From assembly GCF_001723175.1 (NCBI RefSeq), contig NC_064652.1, positions 3,038,001 to 3,102,000 on the forward strand: a stretch of DNA of 64,000 nt. The letters are read 5' to 3'. Below, one piece after another: positions 12,221 through 24,703 of the stretch. The first letter of the stretch is position 1; each line of letters opens with the position of its first letter. Origin of the DNA: Penicillium oxalicum (lineage: Eukaryota; Ascomycota; Eurotiomycetes; Eurotiales; Aspergillaceae). A program made the translations under genes and the position numbers. The notes under the pieces are model-generated. The model saw nothing but the letters and a program-made list of their open reading frames with translations. It did no database searches and was not told the DNA's origin.

Positions 12221-15200
12221 TTGTGACTGAGCGTGTGGGGCGGGGATTAAGCCGATGCGGGGAAGTAAATGTAGGAATTTTGTAGGTCGGTACATTCGAG
12301 TCCTTGACCTGTCGAGGCGTGGAGAGCGTGACTCTTTTTTTTCTTCTGTGAGCTGGGTGAGGATCATGGATCAGACAGCCTGTATTATTTTGTCTTTTTT
12401 GTTTTTATTTTTGTTTCTACCGGTGAGAGCTGGAGGGCTACAGCGAGTTCTGATGGTTCTGCTGTACGATATGCACATGTTCAAGGTTGATGTGGATGAT
12501 ATTCCAATGCCTTCAGGTATAGACCTGTTTCGGAGAGTCCGCAGCTTGACGGGTTCTGCATAGTCAAAGCGTCAGACATGACAGCTATACTAGTTTTTCT
12601 CATTTCATCGAGGAAATGTCCCGAATGTTATTTCAATTTCGACGCCTACTACAGCACTACCTACCTTTTAATACCTACCTACATCCTTACCCACAGTCTC
12701 TGTCCACTACTGAAGCTCTAGTCAACAAGCCTTCCGCATAGATATGGGACAAAACATTCAATTGTCAACTAGACCACAGGTGACTCAGATATACAATGCA
12801 CAGGTCCCTACACATATTCAAGTGTCGTATCAAAACTGACTTGAAAAGCGAGATATGATCATCGCTCTTGGCTAGAATTAGGCCCCCTATATACGCCAAC
12901 ACACCAACCGCCCCGCCCCCCCACTTTCATCGTGTCTCGTTTTCGCTTCTCGATGAAGCACCTATCGCGTGTTTGTGCGAGTGTGGTTTTGTGTACTCTT
13001 TTTTTTCTTCTATTTTTGGGTTGGAATATTCATATCACGACATAGTACAAGTAATAAGTACAGTAGTACGCGCTACGTCCTACATCGTGATGTACTCCCC
13101 CATAAGCGAACCCGATCCGGGAAAGAGAACTATGAACCATTGCCCAGGACGGGAGATCGGATGAAGATCGGTCGATCGCACGTGGTTCGGGGTCTTTTGA
13201 GTCCCTCCTCCCTCCCTCCGAGATTACCCTTTTGAGCAACTTTGCAGTGGTGCAGGAGGTCGCTAATGAGAGCCGGAGAGAAAAAGAAAAGTATATGATG
13301 TCGTAACTTGAAAGAGGTTTAAGCTGGGGGCGGTGGCTGAGTCGTGGGGGACATACCTATGGGAGTGGCGGAATTCTTGTTTCTGCAGTACTGCACCTGG
13401 CCTGGCACTTGCAGTTTAAGTAATCAGATGCCGGGGACTCGGCTTTTTCAATTGGAGGGTCAAGAGCCAGCCCCCTCCCCATTCCACGCCCGTGCAGGTC
13501 ATGGGTAAATGCACTCCCCAACATGAGTTCCAAGATCAAAAGTTGATCTGGACCGGACTCTTGCGTCCCATGGCAGTGACGGTGCCAAATGCGAATGCGA
13601 ATGCTCTGGGCACAGTCCGCGGTGGTCTCTCTCAGTGGATCCGCTCCTGGAGAGTGACAGGATCTCTCCGCGTCATCACCGATCGGACCGACGTAACCCC
13701 GAGAGGTAGGAGTCCAGGTGCGTACGTGGACCTTTTCTCCCCAAGTGTGCTATTCTTACTGGTTGTACAGTAAGTGCTTAATACTGTCCAGGAGACAGGA
13801 CTCAGGAGAAAGGATTCAGGGGGTTCACGGGTTGGACTCACCGCGTATGCGTCTCTGTTCTGACCCGCGACAATGGCACTTGGTCGGCTATCTCAGATCT
13901 CATCGTCTCGTCCCGTACCTTCACGCTCAAGACCTACATCTACACGTCTTATTGTCATATCCGGCAATCTCCAAAGGAATCTAGTGTCGGGGGAGGTATG
14001 TAGAGTGACCTACGAGGCTGGGTTAGTACCGATGTAAGCACTGAGTATCGAGTACCGCTACCTAGTACCAGTGGTGTAGTCCTTCTAGTAAATCATGACT
14101 GGCAAGAACCTTTTTTCCATCTTTGAGGGACGCGCAATCGAACCCTATTCTCGATATTCGATCCTCCAAACTCGACTCCTCATCCTCATCTCTCCACTCC
14201 CCAGTGATTCATAAAAATTCATCTGCTCCTCTGCACAGCCGATGTCTTTTGGCCCCGCCCCCAAGCTCAAAGTTCACCGGGGGGGCGTGTTTTTTTTTTT
14301 GGCCCGTCAGTGCCAACTGAGCCAAGCCCCGTCAGGCCCACTGCGTCCGGCAGCCCATCGCCCAGTGACGAAATGCTTCTCCGAGAAGGCAGCAGCGATT
14401 CCAATTCTTTGGCCTTTTCCTCGCGGAGCTACTTACTCACTTGACTACTCGATGGATAGGGGGACAGGACCAAATGAGTACTTGCTACTCAATAGTAATA
14501 GAAGGAGTAGTACTATTCTGTGTACATACTTGGATAGGAGTCGTACTTACCAAGAAATAGTACAAGTACCGTAGTACTCATACTCGTCACTCTCCACTCC
14601 TCCTCCTCATGCCCAGAACGGCGCAAGGCTGAGCCGGCTGGTCCGGCACCAAGCAGGTCCACCTATCTTTTCCCATCTCCACTCGTCTGGCGTCTACGCG
14701 CTGGTTCTCATGGAGGATGATGGGAGGCCTCACTGCATAGAGCGCCTACTGCATACGACATCTCCATTTTCCCATTTTTTTCTTTTTTTTTTTCTCTTTC
14801 TCTCGTAGATGTCATAAACTATAGCTATCCAAATGATGACCAAGTTCTTGGTGGAACGAATTTAGACACTTGAGATCTTTCTTTTTTATCAATCCTTTCT
14901 TACTTTTCCCTACTTCCTCTTTCTCCGATATTCATTCCCCCCCCACCGAGAAGCTCCGCGAGGTGATCTCGTCATACAAATTTGCAGAGCTCTGCACCTG
15001 CGACTCCCATCTTTCCGAATTCAACCTTTTTCCATCCCGGTCCAATTCCAACCTTCTGTTCACCGTGAAACACCCGCTTGACAACCCACGACGATCACTC
15101 CAGAAACGCGACCGGCTCCTGTTCGTAAGGTACATACTCCGACGGCTTGCCGATCTACAGACTTCCCGCATTCCGACCGATTTCACGGGCGAAATCCGTG

Positions 15201-15307
15201 GGCAAGGCCAAAGGGGACTCATTATAGGTCCCGGAAGTGAGAACCGCAGAGCTCAGAGCTCGATCTATAGCGTCCACTTATAATCTCCCTTTTCTCTCAA
15301 TCACAAG
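12221..15307. other. 3.1 kb gene-poor region upstream of opsB
   Basis: I recognise no gene here. The msw1 3' UTR is at the left. From about 13030 to 14590 the sequence is rich in AGTAC/GTACT words and short T runs, with pyrimidine tracts at about 14760-14800. A 137-codon open frame (14870-15283) ends 24 bases before the opsB ATG; it has no recognisable domain and is probably leader sequence. Confidence 0.4.
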
Positions 15308-17017
15308 ATGAAATCTTCCTGGTGGTGGGTGGCATCTCTTGCCGCTCCGGCATTGGGCAAGCTCAACCTGGTGCAGCGCGATCTGCCCGCCGTGGTGGAA
15401 ATGAGCACGCAGCGCAATCCGAGCGTCAATCCCGTGGCACGCGATCAACGGCGACGGATGAGACGAGATAATACCGTCTCAGTCACGTTGGACAATGAGG
15501 TACGTCTGCAATTTGTTTTTTTTTTTTTCTCAAAAAGAAATCCCCCGTCTTTTTTGACTTTGACCGGGACTTCGATTCCGACGCATATCTATTCGCTAAC
15601 TCTCTTGTTTCTGTTGGTTCTTCTGATATAGGAAACACTATACTTTGCCAATATCAGCTTGGGCACGCCCAAACAAGACCTGCGCATGGTTCTCGACACC
15701 GGCAGTAGTGATCTCTGGGTCAACGCGCCCAATTCAACTTTCTGTGAGAGTCGGAACAACGACTGCTCCATCTCGGGGACGTATGATGCCACTTCCTCGT
15801 CGACCTACAATTATCAGAACCCGTACTTTAATATCACCTACGCGGATGGGTCTCAGGCGGAGGGCGAATATGCCACCGATACCTTGCACATTGGGGACGC
15901 TACCTTGAAGGATTTCCAATTTGGTATTGGATATACTTCCAGTTCGGATGGTACGTGGACGGTTGATGTTCCAGTCATTTTGTTACAAACAATCCCTTTG
16001 TTGTCTTTCTCTCTCTCTCTCTCTCTCTCTGCTGTTTACTGATCCCCCAGAATAGTGGGTGTTCTCGGCATCGGATACGCCTCCAACGAAGCCATCGTGC
16101 AGACCACTCGCGAGACCTACGCCAACCTGCCCCAGGCCATGGTCGACAGCGGCCTCATCAAGTCCCGCGCCTACAGTCTCTGGCTCAATGATTTGGACGC
16201 CAACACCGGCTCCATCCTCTTCGGCGGCATCAACACCGGGAAATTCCACGGGCCCCTCCAAACCCTCCCCATCGAGCCCGTCCGCGGCATCTACGCTGAA
16301 TTCACCATCGCCCTCACTGGCCTCGCCTTGACTAACTCCTCCGGTACCACCACCTACCGCGCCAACGACCTGCCCGTCGCCGTCCTCCTCGACTCGGGCA
16401 GCTCCCTCACCTACCTCCCCAACACGATCGTCCGCCAGATCTACATTGATCTCGGTGTCTCCATCGACTCCAGCGGCACCGGTTACCTCCCCTGCCGCCT
16501 GGCCTCGGAGGATGTGAAGATTGTCTTCACCTTCTCCTCGCCCACGATCGAAGTCGACCTGTCCGAACTGCTCATCGACCTCGGACCCCAGAACACGTTC
16601 CGCAACGGCGACCGTGCCTGCGCGTTCGGTATCGCCCCTGCGGGCAACAGTATCTCCGTGCTGGGCGACACCTTCTTGCGCAGCGCCTACGTCGTCTATG
16701 ATCTCGCCAACAATGAAATCTCCCTGGCCAAGACCAATTTCAACTCGACCGAGAATCGCATCCTGGAGATCACCACGGGCACTGATGCCGTGCCCAGCGC
16801 GACCGCCGTGCAGAACCCCGTGACGGACGCGCCGGCTCTGGGCGGCGGGCAGCGCATCGGGGGCGGGCCCAGTGGCGTCGTCACGGGGGTCTTTTCGTCG
16901 GCGACGTCGGGCGCGACGGCCACTTCGAGTGGTGGTGCGATACCTCGAGCGACGAGTGTGCCGAAGTCGTGGGCAGCGTTGGGGTTGGCAGGAGCTGGTG
17001 CTCTCCTCGCATTGTAA
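15308..17017 (+). CDS. opsB: GPI-anchored aspartic protease, yapsin-like (OpsB)
   Basis: Secreted pepsin-family (A1) endopeptidase predicted to be held at the membrane or wall by a GPI anchor, where yapsins trim cell-surface proteins. Exons 15308-15499, 15632-15950 and 16056-17017 give 490 aa. A signal peptide (MKSSWWWVASLAAPALG) and a basic propeptide (DQRRRMRRD) come first. Catalytic Asp residues lie in DTGSSDLW (D86) and DSGSSLTY (D283), and LGDTFLRSAYVVYD is the conserved C-lobe block. The tail is Ser/Gly/Thr-rich and ends in a hydrophobic GPI-signal-like segment (SWAALGLAGAGALLAL). Intron 2 carries a (CT)n microsatellite and its acceptor (AATAG, 16051-16055) is the only in-phase choice. 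It closely matches my recollection of A. fumigatus OpsB. Confidence 0.93.
16008..16030. repeat. (CT)n microsatellite in opsB intron 2
   Basis: About eleven CT units lie in the pyrimidine tract of the intron, just before its branch and acceptor region. Length variation here could affect the polypyrimidine tract, but it is not coding. Confidence 0.9.
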
Positions 17018-18082
17018 TTTAGACTGGAGAGACCAATGCCCCCCCCCCACTCCCTCTCCTTCTTTCCATTTCTCTCATTTCTCTCTCCACTTTATCGGAC
17101 AGACTCGAGTTGCAAATGTACAGACGCAACGGAAGAGAAAACTCTCTCTCTCTTTTCTTGGGGTTCGGTTCATACTCGAGAGTTTGATGTGATGCAATCT
17201 TGATGGATCTTTGATGCAGGTAGACTCGACTAGACCCTTTTGCTAGACTCCCCCAGTCTATCTATATCCGACCTCCTTTTTGACCTGTTCTTTTTTTTTT
17301 TGGTTTGTTTTCTCTTTGCCTGTTTTCAAATTGACTCTACTGGAAATGGCGCGGGTAGGTGCTATAAAGGTGTTTTTTTCTTTCTTTTGATGATCCAGGA
17401 CTTTGGGGTGGCCACGCATGCTCCGGGGGCTTTTCCTTTTTGCTTTGCTCTATTGGGAGGGAGGATCGGCCAGGAATATAACGTGATACGACTCTAGAAG
17501 ATTCTACATATGTGAATAAATACACATCTGGTGGCATTTACAGTATATATTCTGATCGTTCCATTTGCTATTCACCTAGTTCGAGCGCGCCCAGTTGGGG
17601 ACGAGTCCAAAGGAGGTGTGCATGTGTATAGATCATGCGCCTCCACGAGTAACAGTCAACTGGCGAGTTCTCTCTCCACAATCTTGGGTCGCAAAGACCC
17701 GCTCCCGTCTCGCTCGTGGACCGCAATAAGACGGGAGGCACAACTATCGTTGGGTACCCAACCATGGACTTTGTCAGTGTCTTGATGGAGACTTGGCAGT
17801 GATAGTGATAGTATGTAATCATGTCTTCTATAGTCTATACTTGAGCTTGATCCCTTCAATCCCCTCTTCTATATCACCTTGACCAGACTAGACTACATCC
17901 GAATACATCCATTATTTACCCTCTCCCTCTCTCCAATCTCAATCTCCACGACCCCCAATCCCTCCCGCCACCTCACCTATTTCCCTAAGAAAAACCGACC
18001 GCAAACACTCACCTTGTCCAAACTCTGTGCATCCCTTCAAGTCCACCTCTCTCCTCTCTGCTCCGGGCGCAGTCCAACCCAA
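17018..18082. other. Intergenic region opsB to mtq1
   Basis: This stretch of about 1.1 kb holds the opsB 3' UTR, C and T runs (17041-17050, 17291-17300) and a pyrimidine-rich leader before mtq1. The mtq1 reading frame is open upstream to 17879, but the sequence before ATG 18083 does not resemble the family. Confidence 0.4.
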
Positions 18083-20220
18083 ATGCCCCGGCTCCCCACC
18101 CTGCTCCTACTCCAAGCCTCTCGCGAAAATCCCCTCTTACCCCTTCTCCTCAAAGAATGCCGTTCTTTACCCTCGGCCCGTGCCGAATTGCGCTGGTTGC
18201 GCGAGCGCGTCGTGCGCGATTACACGCAGCCTCCTAGTCTTGCAGATCCAATTGCACGAATGCCGAGACAGGGGCAGAATATGCGACTCGGGAAAGAGTT
18301 GGGGATAGACGCGGATGTGGATGCTGAATCGGTATGTGTACCTGTATCTGTACGGGAACAGGAAGGACGACCAAGAAGAAGAGGAAGAAGAACAAGCAAA
18401 ACAAGCAAAAGAAAAAGTAAACGGAGATTATATGGGCGGCCCTTTTCTCAAGATCGAGATCGAGATGCGCTTCAGGTGCTTTGGAAAATGTGTCAGCGGC
18501 GAGCGAGTGGAGTGCCGCTGCAGTATATTTTGGGGGATCAGCCGTTTGGGGATTTGGAGATTTTGTGTCAGAGGGGGGTTTTGATTCCGAGGTATGTTTC
18601 TTTTCTTCTCTTTTCTTTTTATTGATATTGGTGTCTGTTTGGTACTCAGTTATGGAGGAGATGGGGATGTATTTGGTTTCTATTTTTTTATTGTTTAATT
18701 TCTTTTTTTGCTGGGGAGGTTGAATTTTTGTTTTTGAACTATCAAGAAAAAGGAGCTGGATGGAGTCTGTGAGAAGAGGAGGGATAAGAGAGAGAAGGAA
18801 AGAGAGAAAGAGAAAGAAAAAAAAAGAGAAAAGGCGAGATGACTTTGATTGGAAAGGTCGATCCTACCAATTGGTGTGATTCTTTTTTCTTCTCTTTCTT
18901 CTCTTTCTTTTTCTTTTTTTTCAACCCCTCTTTTATGAATACTTGAAAAAAATTGGATACTGAGCAGGGTGTGTCCGGAAAACAAAAGCTGATACTAATC
19001 CTGTCCAACTCTCCAGGGCTGATACAGAGGCGTACACATATGAAGCTGCACGGCTGGTCGAGCAGCGATGGAAGGAGAGTGAGAAGCAGAGGCAGATGCA
19101 AAAGAATCGAAATGAACGTGGAGACAAGGATGATCCCACCATCCCTCCAGGTTGCACATCATCTCCTCAACCACTCCGCATCCTCGACCTCTGTACCGGA
19201 ACCGGATGCATCGCCCTCCTCCTGCACGCACTGTTGGCGGGATCATCCCAAGCCCCGCGACCTCTGCAAATCTTGGGGGTCGATCTCAGTCCCACGGCGG
19301 TGCGTCTCGCGCGGCGGAATCGAGAACATAATGTGCGATTGAATGGTCTCGAGGCTCGGGCCCGAGAAGAGGTTGAGTTTCGGCGAGGTGATGTACTGAA
19401 ATCGAATGCGAAACATGAACATGCACATCAACAGGGGCATGAGCATTCGAATGAAAATGGTGATGGGATTGAGAATGCCCATGCCCAAGTCGATCTCGGT
19501 GACATTCACACTCGTCCGATCAAAAGCACAAAGATCACGAGCACACGTACGGCCACCTCGAATGGACCCTCATCTCGCGCAGGCAATCGTGACGGTCATG
19601 TGCCCAGCGTGGAGAATCTACTCTCTTCATTTTTCCACCATCATCCGTTTCACTCTACCTCTCCCTCTCCCTCTCCTTCGACCACCACTCCCACTGCCAA
19701 ACAAGAATCTCTCCCCAAAATCGACCTGCTCATCTCCAATCCCCCCTACATCTCCGCATCAGATTTCCACAACGGCACCACCGCACGAAGTGTCCGACTT
19801 TTCGAGCCACGACTCGCCCTCGTTCCACCACTCCTCACACGCCCACACGAAAAAAACCACATCAATCTACAAAAGTTCAAGGGGCTCCGGACCGAACCTG
19901 CCCACGCCCAACCACTAGATCACCCAGAAGACATCTTCTACCGGCACATCCTGCAACTGGCGCACAAAGTCCAGGCCGGCATCACCGTGCTCGAGTGCGG
20001 TGATCGCTTACAGGCCGAACGAGTGGTGGGATTGTTTCGGGAGACGGTGAGAAAGGTGGTTTCATCCTCGTCATTGGACGGGATGGATGAACATGATCCG
20101 GGGACGGACACGGATGGATCATATGCAGTGGAGATTTGGCCGTCGAGAGAGGAAGATCTTTGCGCGAATGGATTCCATCCACGAGATGGATCGCGGTGTG
20201 TGATTATTCAGAGGAGATGA
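18083..20220 (+). CDS. mtq1: Mitochondrial release-factor glutamine N5-methyltransferase (HemK/PrmC type)
   Basis: SAM-dependent methyltransferase of the PrmC/HemK family, in yeast Mtq1, which methylates the GGQ glutamine of the mitochondrial release factor. Exons 18083-18591 and 19017-20220 give 570 aa, much longer than bacterial PrmC. The N-terminal helical domain includes GVPLQYILGDQPFGDLEILC. The SAM-binding motif I is ILDLCTGTGC (about 225-234) and the catalytic motif is NPPY (about 410-413). The extra length comes from a basic insert (about 84-131) and a His/Asn/Ser-rich insert (about 300-400) between motif I and NPPY. The basic insert coincides with a possible 144-nt intron (18332-18475) that is a multiple of three. 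Intron 1 (425 nt) is the longest in the window. Confidence 0.88.
18771..18922. repeat. Opposed purine and pyrimidine tracts in mtq1 intron
   Basis: Within the 425-nt intron a GA/A-rich tract (about 18774-18835) is followed by a CT/T-rich tract (about 18886-18921) on the same strand. In the transcript the two could pair imperfectly and fold the intron. Confidence 0.7.
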
Positions 20221-21530
20221 TTGGTGGGGGAGGATTGTGTCAAAATGGAAATCTGTCTACCTACTTCCTAGTCAGGGTACCGGGGGCTAGGCTAGACCAG
20301 GCTAGGAAGATACTCGTATAGGTGGGGAGTGAATTGGATATAATCCAGAAAATACTACCCGTGCATGGAGATTGAAGTTATTTGCCTCATTTCCAACGTG
20401 GACTAGGTCAGTTGAAGACGTTCAACGTACTATAGGTAACTAGATAGTAAATAGGGACTCGGCGATAGTATGACATTACCTACTAATAGATCAATAAGGA
20501 CCTCATTGAAATGACCAGATTCCAAGCTCCCTCAATAGGTACTGAAGAGGTAATCATGTCGTCAGTACCTGGGTAAGATCCTCTCCCCTAGAAAAGATCG
20601 GTGATAGTGTGTACTATCTAACCATTCAGTCCCCAGCGCCCTTTCCTCAATACACATACAGGCTGGAGGAACAATCTTGTAAACCAATTCGTTCCATACC
20701 GCCCTCTCTTGTGTATCAGGAGCTGGATCAATGATCACGTCCAATCGCAGACGTCCTTTGGACTCTCGGTGCCGAGAGTTTAAAGGGTGGAAGGGTCAAC
20801 GGTTAAGGATTAAGGTTTCAGGCCGTTATGCGTTAGGATTCTCTTGCTTGAGCCGTTCGTCATCGTCACAGTCTGGTTTGGTACAGGTTGGCAGCGGGTT
20901 AGACCCCGCAAACAAAAGCTATGAAGAAGAAAGGGAATGAAGAGTGAAAAGGAAAAACGCTTTGGATCTGTTGCTTTATATCCAGTGGGATGAAACTGAT
21001 ATGGCGATGTCTGCGCAAAAGACCTGCTCAATCTAGTCAAGGCAAGTACATGGCCTCCCTACAGAAAGATCCACAGTTAATTGATCATAAGAATGCATTC
21101 AGTTGAACATCAAAAAAAAAAGACAGTATGTAGTATGTACAAAAAGAAAAAGGGCGAGGGAGTTGTGTCAAAAAGAGCGCTTCTTCTTCCAAGCAAGCTC
21201 TTCTCCTCCCCGCACTTTGGAGAGAGAAAAAAAAGAGGTATTAAAAACATAATGTCGGGAGGTATGCGCAAATTGGCAGCGTCAATACACGTCAAGACGA
21301 CAAGTAGGAGGAAACAATAGGACCCATCGCTGTGGGACCTGGAGATCTTATGCGGTCCTTCGTGATTCTCTCAATCGAGGAGATCTTTTCATATCAACTT
21401 TTCAAAAGTGATGCATCGGTCAAAGTGTGTATGTGTGTGTGAGAGAGAGAAAGAAATATAATGGAAGGTGAGAGACAAAAGAATCAGACAGCAAAAAAAA
21501 AGAGAACATCGACCGAGGCGATGATCCCTT
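20221..21530. other. Convergent intergenic region mtq1/erg3
   Basis: About 1.3 kb between two converging genes. It has A-rich runs near 21110-21235 and GT/GA repeats at 21425-21450, probably in the erg3 3' UTR. No gene or tRNA is recognised. Confidence 0.4.
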
Positions 21531-22742
21531 TCATAGGTTCTTCTTCTTGTTCTCAGAGGCCATGTAGGTTCGGTCATCATCACCCTCGACATTCTTAAGA
21601 ATCGTCTCCATCTCCTTGGATTGGCGCTGCCACTCCTTCTGACTCATCTTAGTCTCGCGACGGAACAACTCCTCGTTGGGCTTGCGGTAGCTCCCACCCA
21701 AGCGGTCCCACAGGGTCGTGAACTGGCCGTAGTTGTAGTTGAAGTACAAGTGGTGCATCGTGTGGCAGGCGGCTCCATTGACGACGGGGCTGTTGGCCAC
21801 ATACTCGCCGTCATGAATGAAGACGGTCCACAAGTTGATAAAGGCGAACAAGAAAACGTATGCGACCTTTTGCAGCGGGAAGATGAAGGGGAAGACGTGG
21901 TAGGGAACACTTTGCGACCAGCCATCGAGAGGGTGGAAAGCGTGCGAGGCGAAAGGTGAAGGCATGATCCACTTGTGATGAGGCTTGTGAAGCGTCCGGT
22001 AGACCATCGGGTGGTGCAGACCACGGTGGATCCAGTAGATGAAGAAATCGGTAAAGAGGATGAAGAGAGGAATCTGGAGGATGCTGTAGTAGGGGAACGG
22101 CTCGTCGGAAACGCTGTCGTACAATTTGGCGTAACCCCGAACTTCAAGGACAAAGAACGGCGCCGTCAAGAGGGCCATGGGAGGCATCGCAGACATGGCC
22201 TGCTTCATTTCGAGTTTGATCTGGCCCTTGAGGAACTTGGGGTGATTGTAAGTGGTCTTGTCCCAGATGAAGACATAGGAAGCGGTGGCGACAATGAAGT
22301 ACACGAGGAGGCCAAAGATCCTAAACACACAAAAAAAAACACGTTCATCTTATTGTTAGCATTGACTCTAATATCAATGGGCGCAATGGGTGGTCTTTCT
22401 CTTCCCCCAGTCCTTCCAGGACGTGGAGAGGACCGACAAGGAGGAATTGTCCACGGGATCAAGAGGTACGTACCATGTGATCAGGAAGAAACTGGTGAAT
22501 TGACGGTAGATGTTATTGCGCGGCCACGCACTGAGGTAGGCATATTTGGAAGGCTCCAGGTGGATCAACTGTGTGGCGGGCTCGTACACAAAGGGCTCTG
22601 TCGCGCCAAAGAGGGACAGAGTACTGTTGGCGACATTCACAAAGGCCGGCAGACCCGCGGAGGCTGATAAGGAGGTCGGCAGCAGAGCCGAGTAGAGGCG
22701 ATCACCCACGAAGGTGTCCCACAGTTCCAGGATGATATCCAT
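21531..22742 (-). CDS. erg3: Sterol delta-5,6 (C5) desaturase Erg3
   Basis: Endoplasmic-reticulum di-iron membrane oxygenase that introduces the C5-6 double bond in late ergosterol synthesis. Exons 22742-22474 and 22320-21531 give 352 aa. The fatty-acid-hydroxylase fold is seen as several hydrophobic segments and the three histidine boxes: HRGLHH (188-193), HKPHH (201-205) and HTMHH (276-280). The lysine-rich C-terminus (ASENKKKNL) fits ER retention. Aspergilli carry several paralogues (erg3A, erg3B, erg3C in A. fumigatus). Proximity to rcoA suggests erg3A, from memory of that genome. Loss of Erg3 changes the azole response in fungi. Divergent from rcoA. Confidence 0.94.
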
Positions 22743-23941
22743 GCTGAGGAGGGGAGGGAGAGAGCTTGGATACGAGGGTGGACGAGAGGAGGGATGGTGA
22801 AGTTCAAGAATCCGAGAGGGGGGAAATCCTCATCATATTATGATTTGGCTCGGAATCTCGGGTTTCTGTGTCAGGCGGCGAATCGAACAAATTATTGAAT
22901 TCTGCCCGCATCACACCAGCGCGGAACGGGGCCAGCCGTTGTCCACTTCTGGGCAGGGCACCGCATGTCGCCGGGTGGATCTTAATCCGCTGGGAACTTT
23001 TCAACCAGGTCCCTGGTACTTTGCCTCTAGCATCTCCAAACTCGATCGGACCATTCATGAGATCAAGGTGGGCACCAAAGGCCATCATACCACTCGCGTG
23101 TCACTAGGGTCTACCGGTTCCTGGTGTATTTCTCGCCAAGGTGAACCCTCTAGTAGGTAGTCAGCACTGTACGCGGGCATGTACAATGACTGGCATGGGG
23201 CTGTACCTTACATAAAAGTATGAACCACTGAACATGTTCCACCGAAGGACGCAAAATACGCCGAAGATTGGAGGACACCGATGGACGAAGACACTAGCCC
23301 CGATCGGGTTAGTCAGGGGCTGGAGTTTTGTCGCCTCAGGAATGCAGCGGCATGTGCTCACAAAGTCGAACCATGCTCAGGCCACAGGACACTCAGGCAA
23401 TAAGGCTGAGAGAAAACTTCCGCCTAAGGCTCTCAGGCTGCCACTTGCCAGTCCAGATGCGGCGACCTGTGCTGGTGCAACTTGAAAATGACCCACTGGG
23501 ACCCAAAGTATGAAACGAAACATCAGTTCTCGTTGCCCCCCCCCCCCCATTTCACGATTGCCGTCGTGGAAAGGATGGACCCCAACGAACACCAGTCGGT
23601 TCGGATCCAAGGGCAAGAAAGGTCGAAAGAGACACTCCACCTTGAGCATCAATTGCTCTTCAGAATGTTTAGTATTGGATACCAGACGTGGTGTGACAGA
23701 TGGTTCCAAAAAAAAAACACCTTGAGATCTTTCTCCCTTGCTGTGTGGTAGACACCTTGGAGGTACAGGTACAGTACACTTGACTCCAGTGCTACACAGG
23801 ATGGCCGACCTGAGCTCCGCAGAAGAGGTATCTCTGAACGAGTTGCAAAGGGGTGCGAGCATCGCCCCAGTCACCATGCCAAGTCGCGTCTCCGGACTCT
23901 CTACACATGATAGAGCTTTGACTGATGCTAGTAAGTAGTAA

Positions 23942-24010
<69 letters not shown>

Positions 24011-24703
24011 CTCTGTTGTCGCTTTCACTAGCAGAGAGGCTGGCGCGACCACCGTCTGCTTCTTCTTCTTTCCCTGTTCTTTGATTTTTTGCGACCACCC
24101 CCAATATCCTTTCTAGCTGTACATTCATCTACCTAATGCGACTTGAATTCTCACAGAAGGCATAGTCTGAGGACTCCTTCACCTCTCCAGAACGTCGCCG
24201 TCTGGACTCCCCAGTCTGCTGCGCTTCTCGGCTCTTTGTCTCGCTTCTCGCGCCAAACGGTAGCCGCCCCGGTCCCATCTCCACCCCCCAAACTCTACTC
24301 AACCTTCCCGCTGCCAGCCACTTCCTTCTCCTTCTCCTCTTGCCCCCTCCTCCTCCCCTGCAACCTTTCGTCCGCTCGTGGCCTTGGTTATCCTCTATCG
24401 ATCCCCAAAATCACAATCGCATCGCCAATTCCCACCGCTACGGTCCTCGCTCTCTCGACTCGGTTGAGCCAACCCATCTTCCCCGCTGAACCCACGACCG
24501 TCGGGCTAAGCTGCCTGGTGTCCTCCACCAAAGCAGCACTTGCGCCTCAACCCGATCGCAGTGTCAGTCAAATTGAATCGCCCACCACGCTCCCTTCCCC
24601 GCCCCCCTCTCTCTTACACCAAGTTCCATCGCTGATCCGATTCTTTCGTCCGGTAGAGAGCTTGGATTCAAGTGCGATCGCCTCATTTATCCCGTGAATA
24701 GCC
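22743..24703. promoter_or_regulatory. Divergent intergenic region erg3/rcoA
   Basis: Nearly 2 kb between two start codons. It holds a 13-C run (23536-23548), the (TAG)23 array, several CCAAT/ATTGG pentamers (for example 23267-23271) and a CT-rich segment before rcoA. An open frame of 184 codons (24143-24697) ends just before the rcoA ATG and reads as Ser/Pro/Leu-rich; I treat it as leader rather than a gene. Confidence 0.45.
23942..24010. repeat. (TAG)23 trinucleotide microsatellite
   Basis: Twenty-three uninterrupted TAG units lie in the erg3/rcoA intergenic region, about 700 bases before the rcoA start and 1.2 kb before erg3. The array is long and pure, so it is likely to vary between strains. 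Confidence 0.98.

Noticed and set aside
14870..15283. 137-codon open frame upstream of opsB
   Set aside because: No recognisable domain, and it sits where the opsB leader and promoter must be.
15983..17050. A 355-codon open frame on the minus strand, opposite opsB
   Set aside because: It mirrors the GC-rich third codon positions of opsB exon 3, is Gly/Arg/Asp/Val-rich and has no domain; it also runs through opsB intron sequence.
23377..23877. 166-codon minus-strand open frame between erg3 and rcoA
   Set aside because: It passes through a C13 run and has no domain or conserved motif.
23942..24010. The TAG array as a CRISPR or satellite array
   Set aside because: It is a simple trinucleotide repeat with no spacers.
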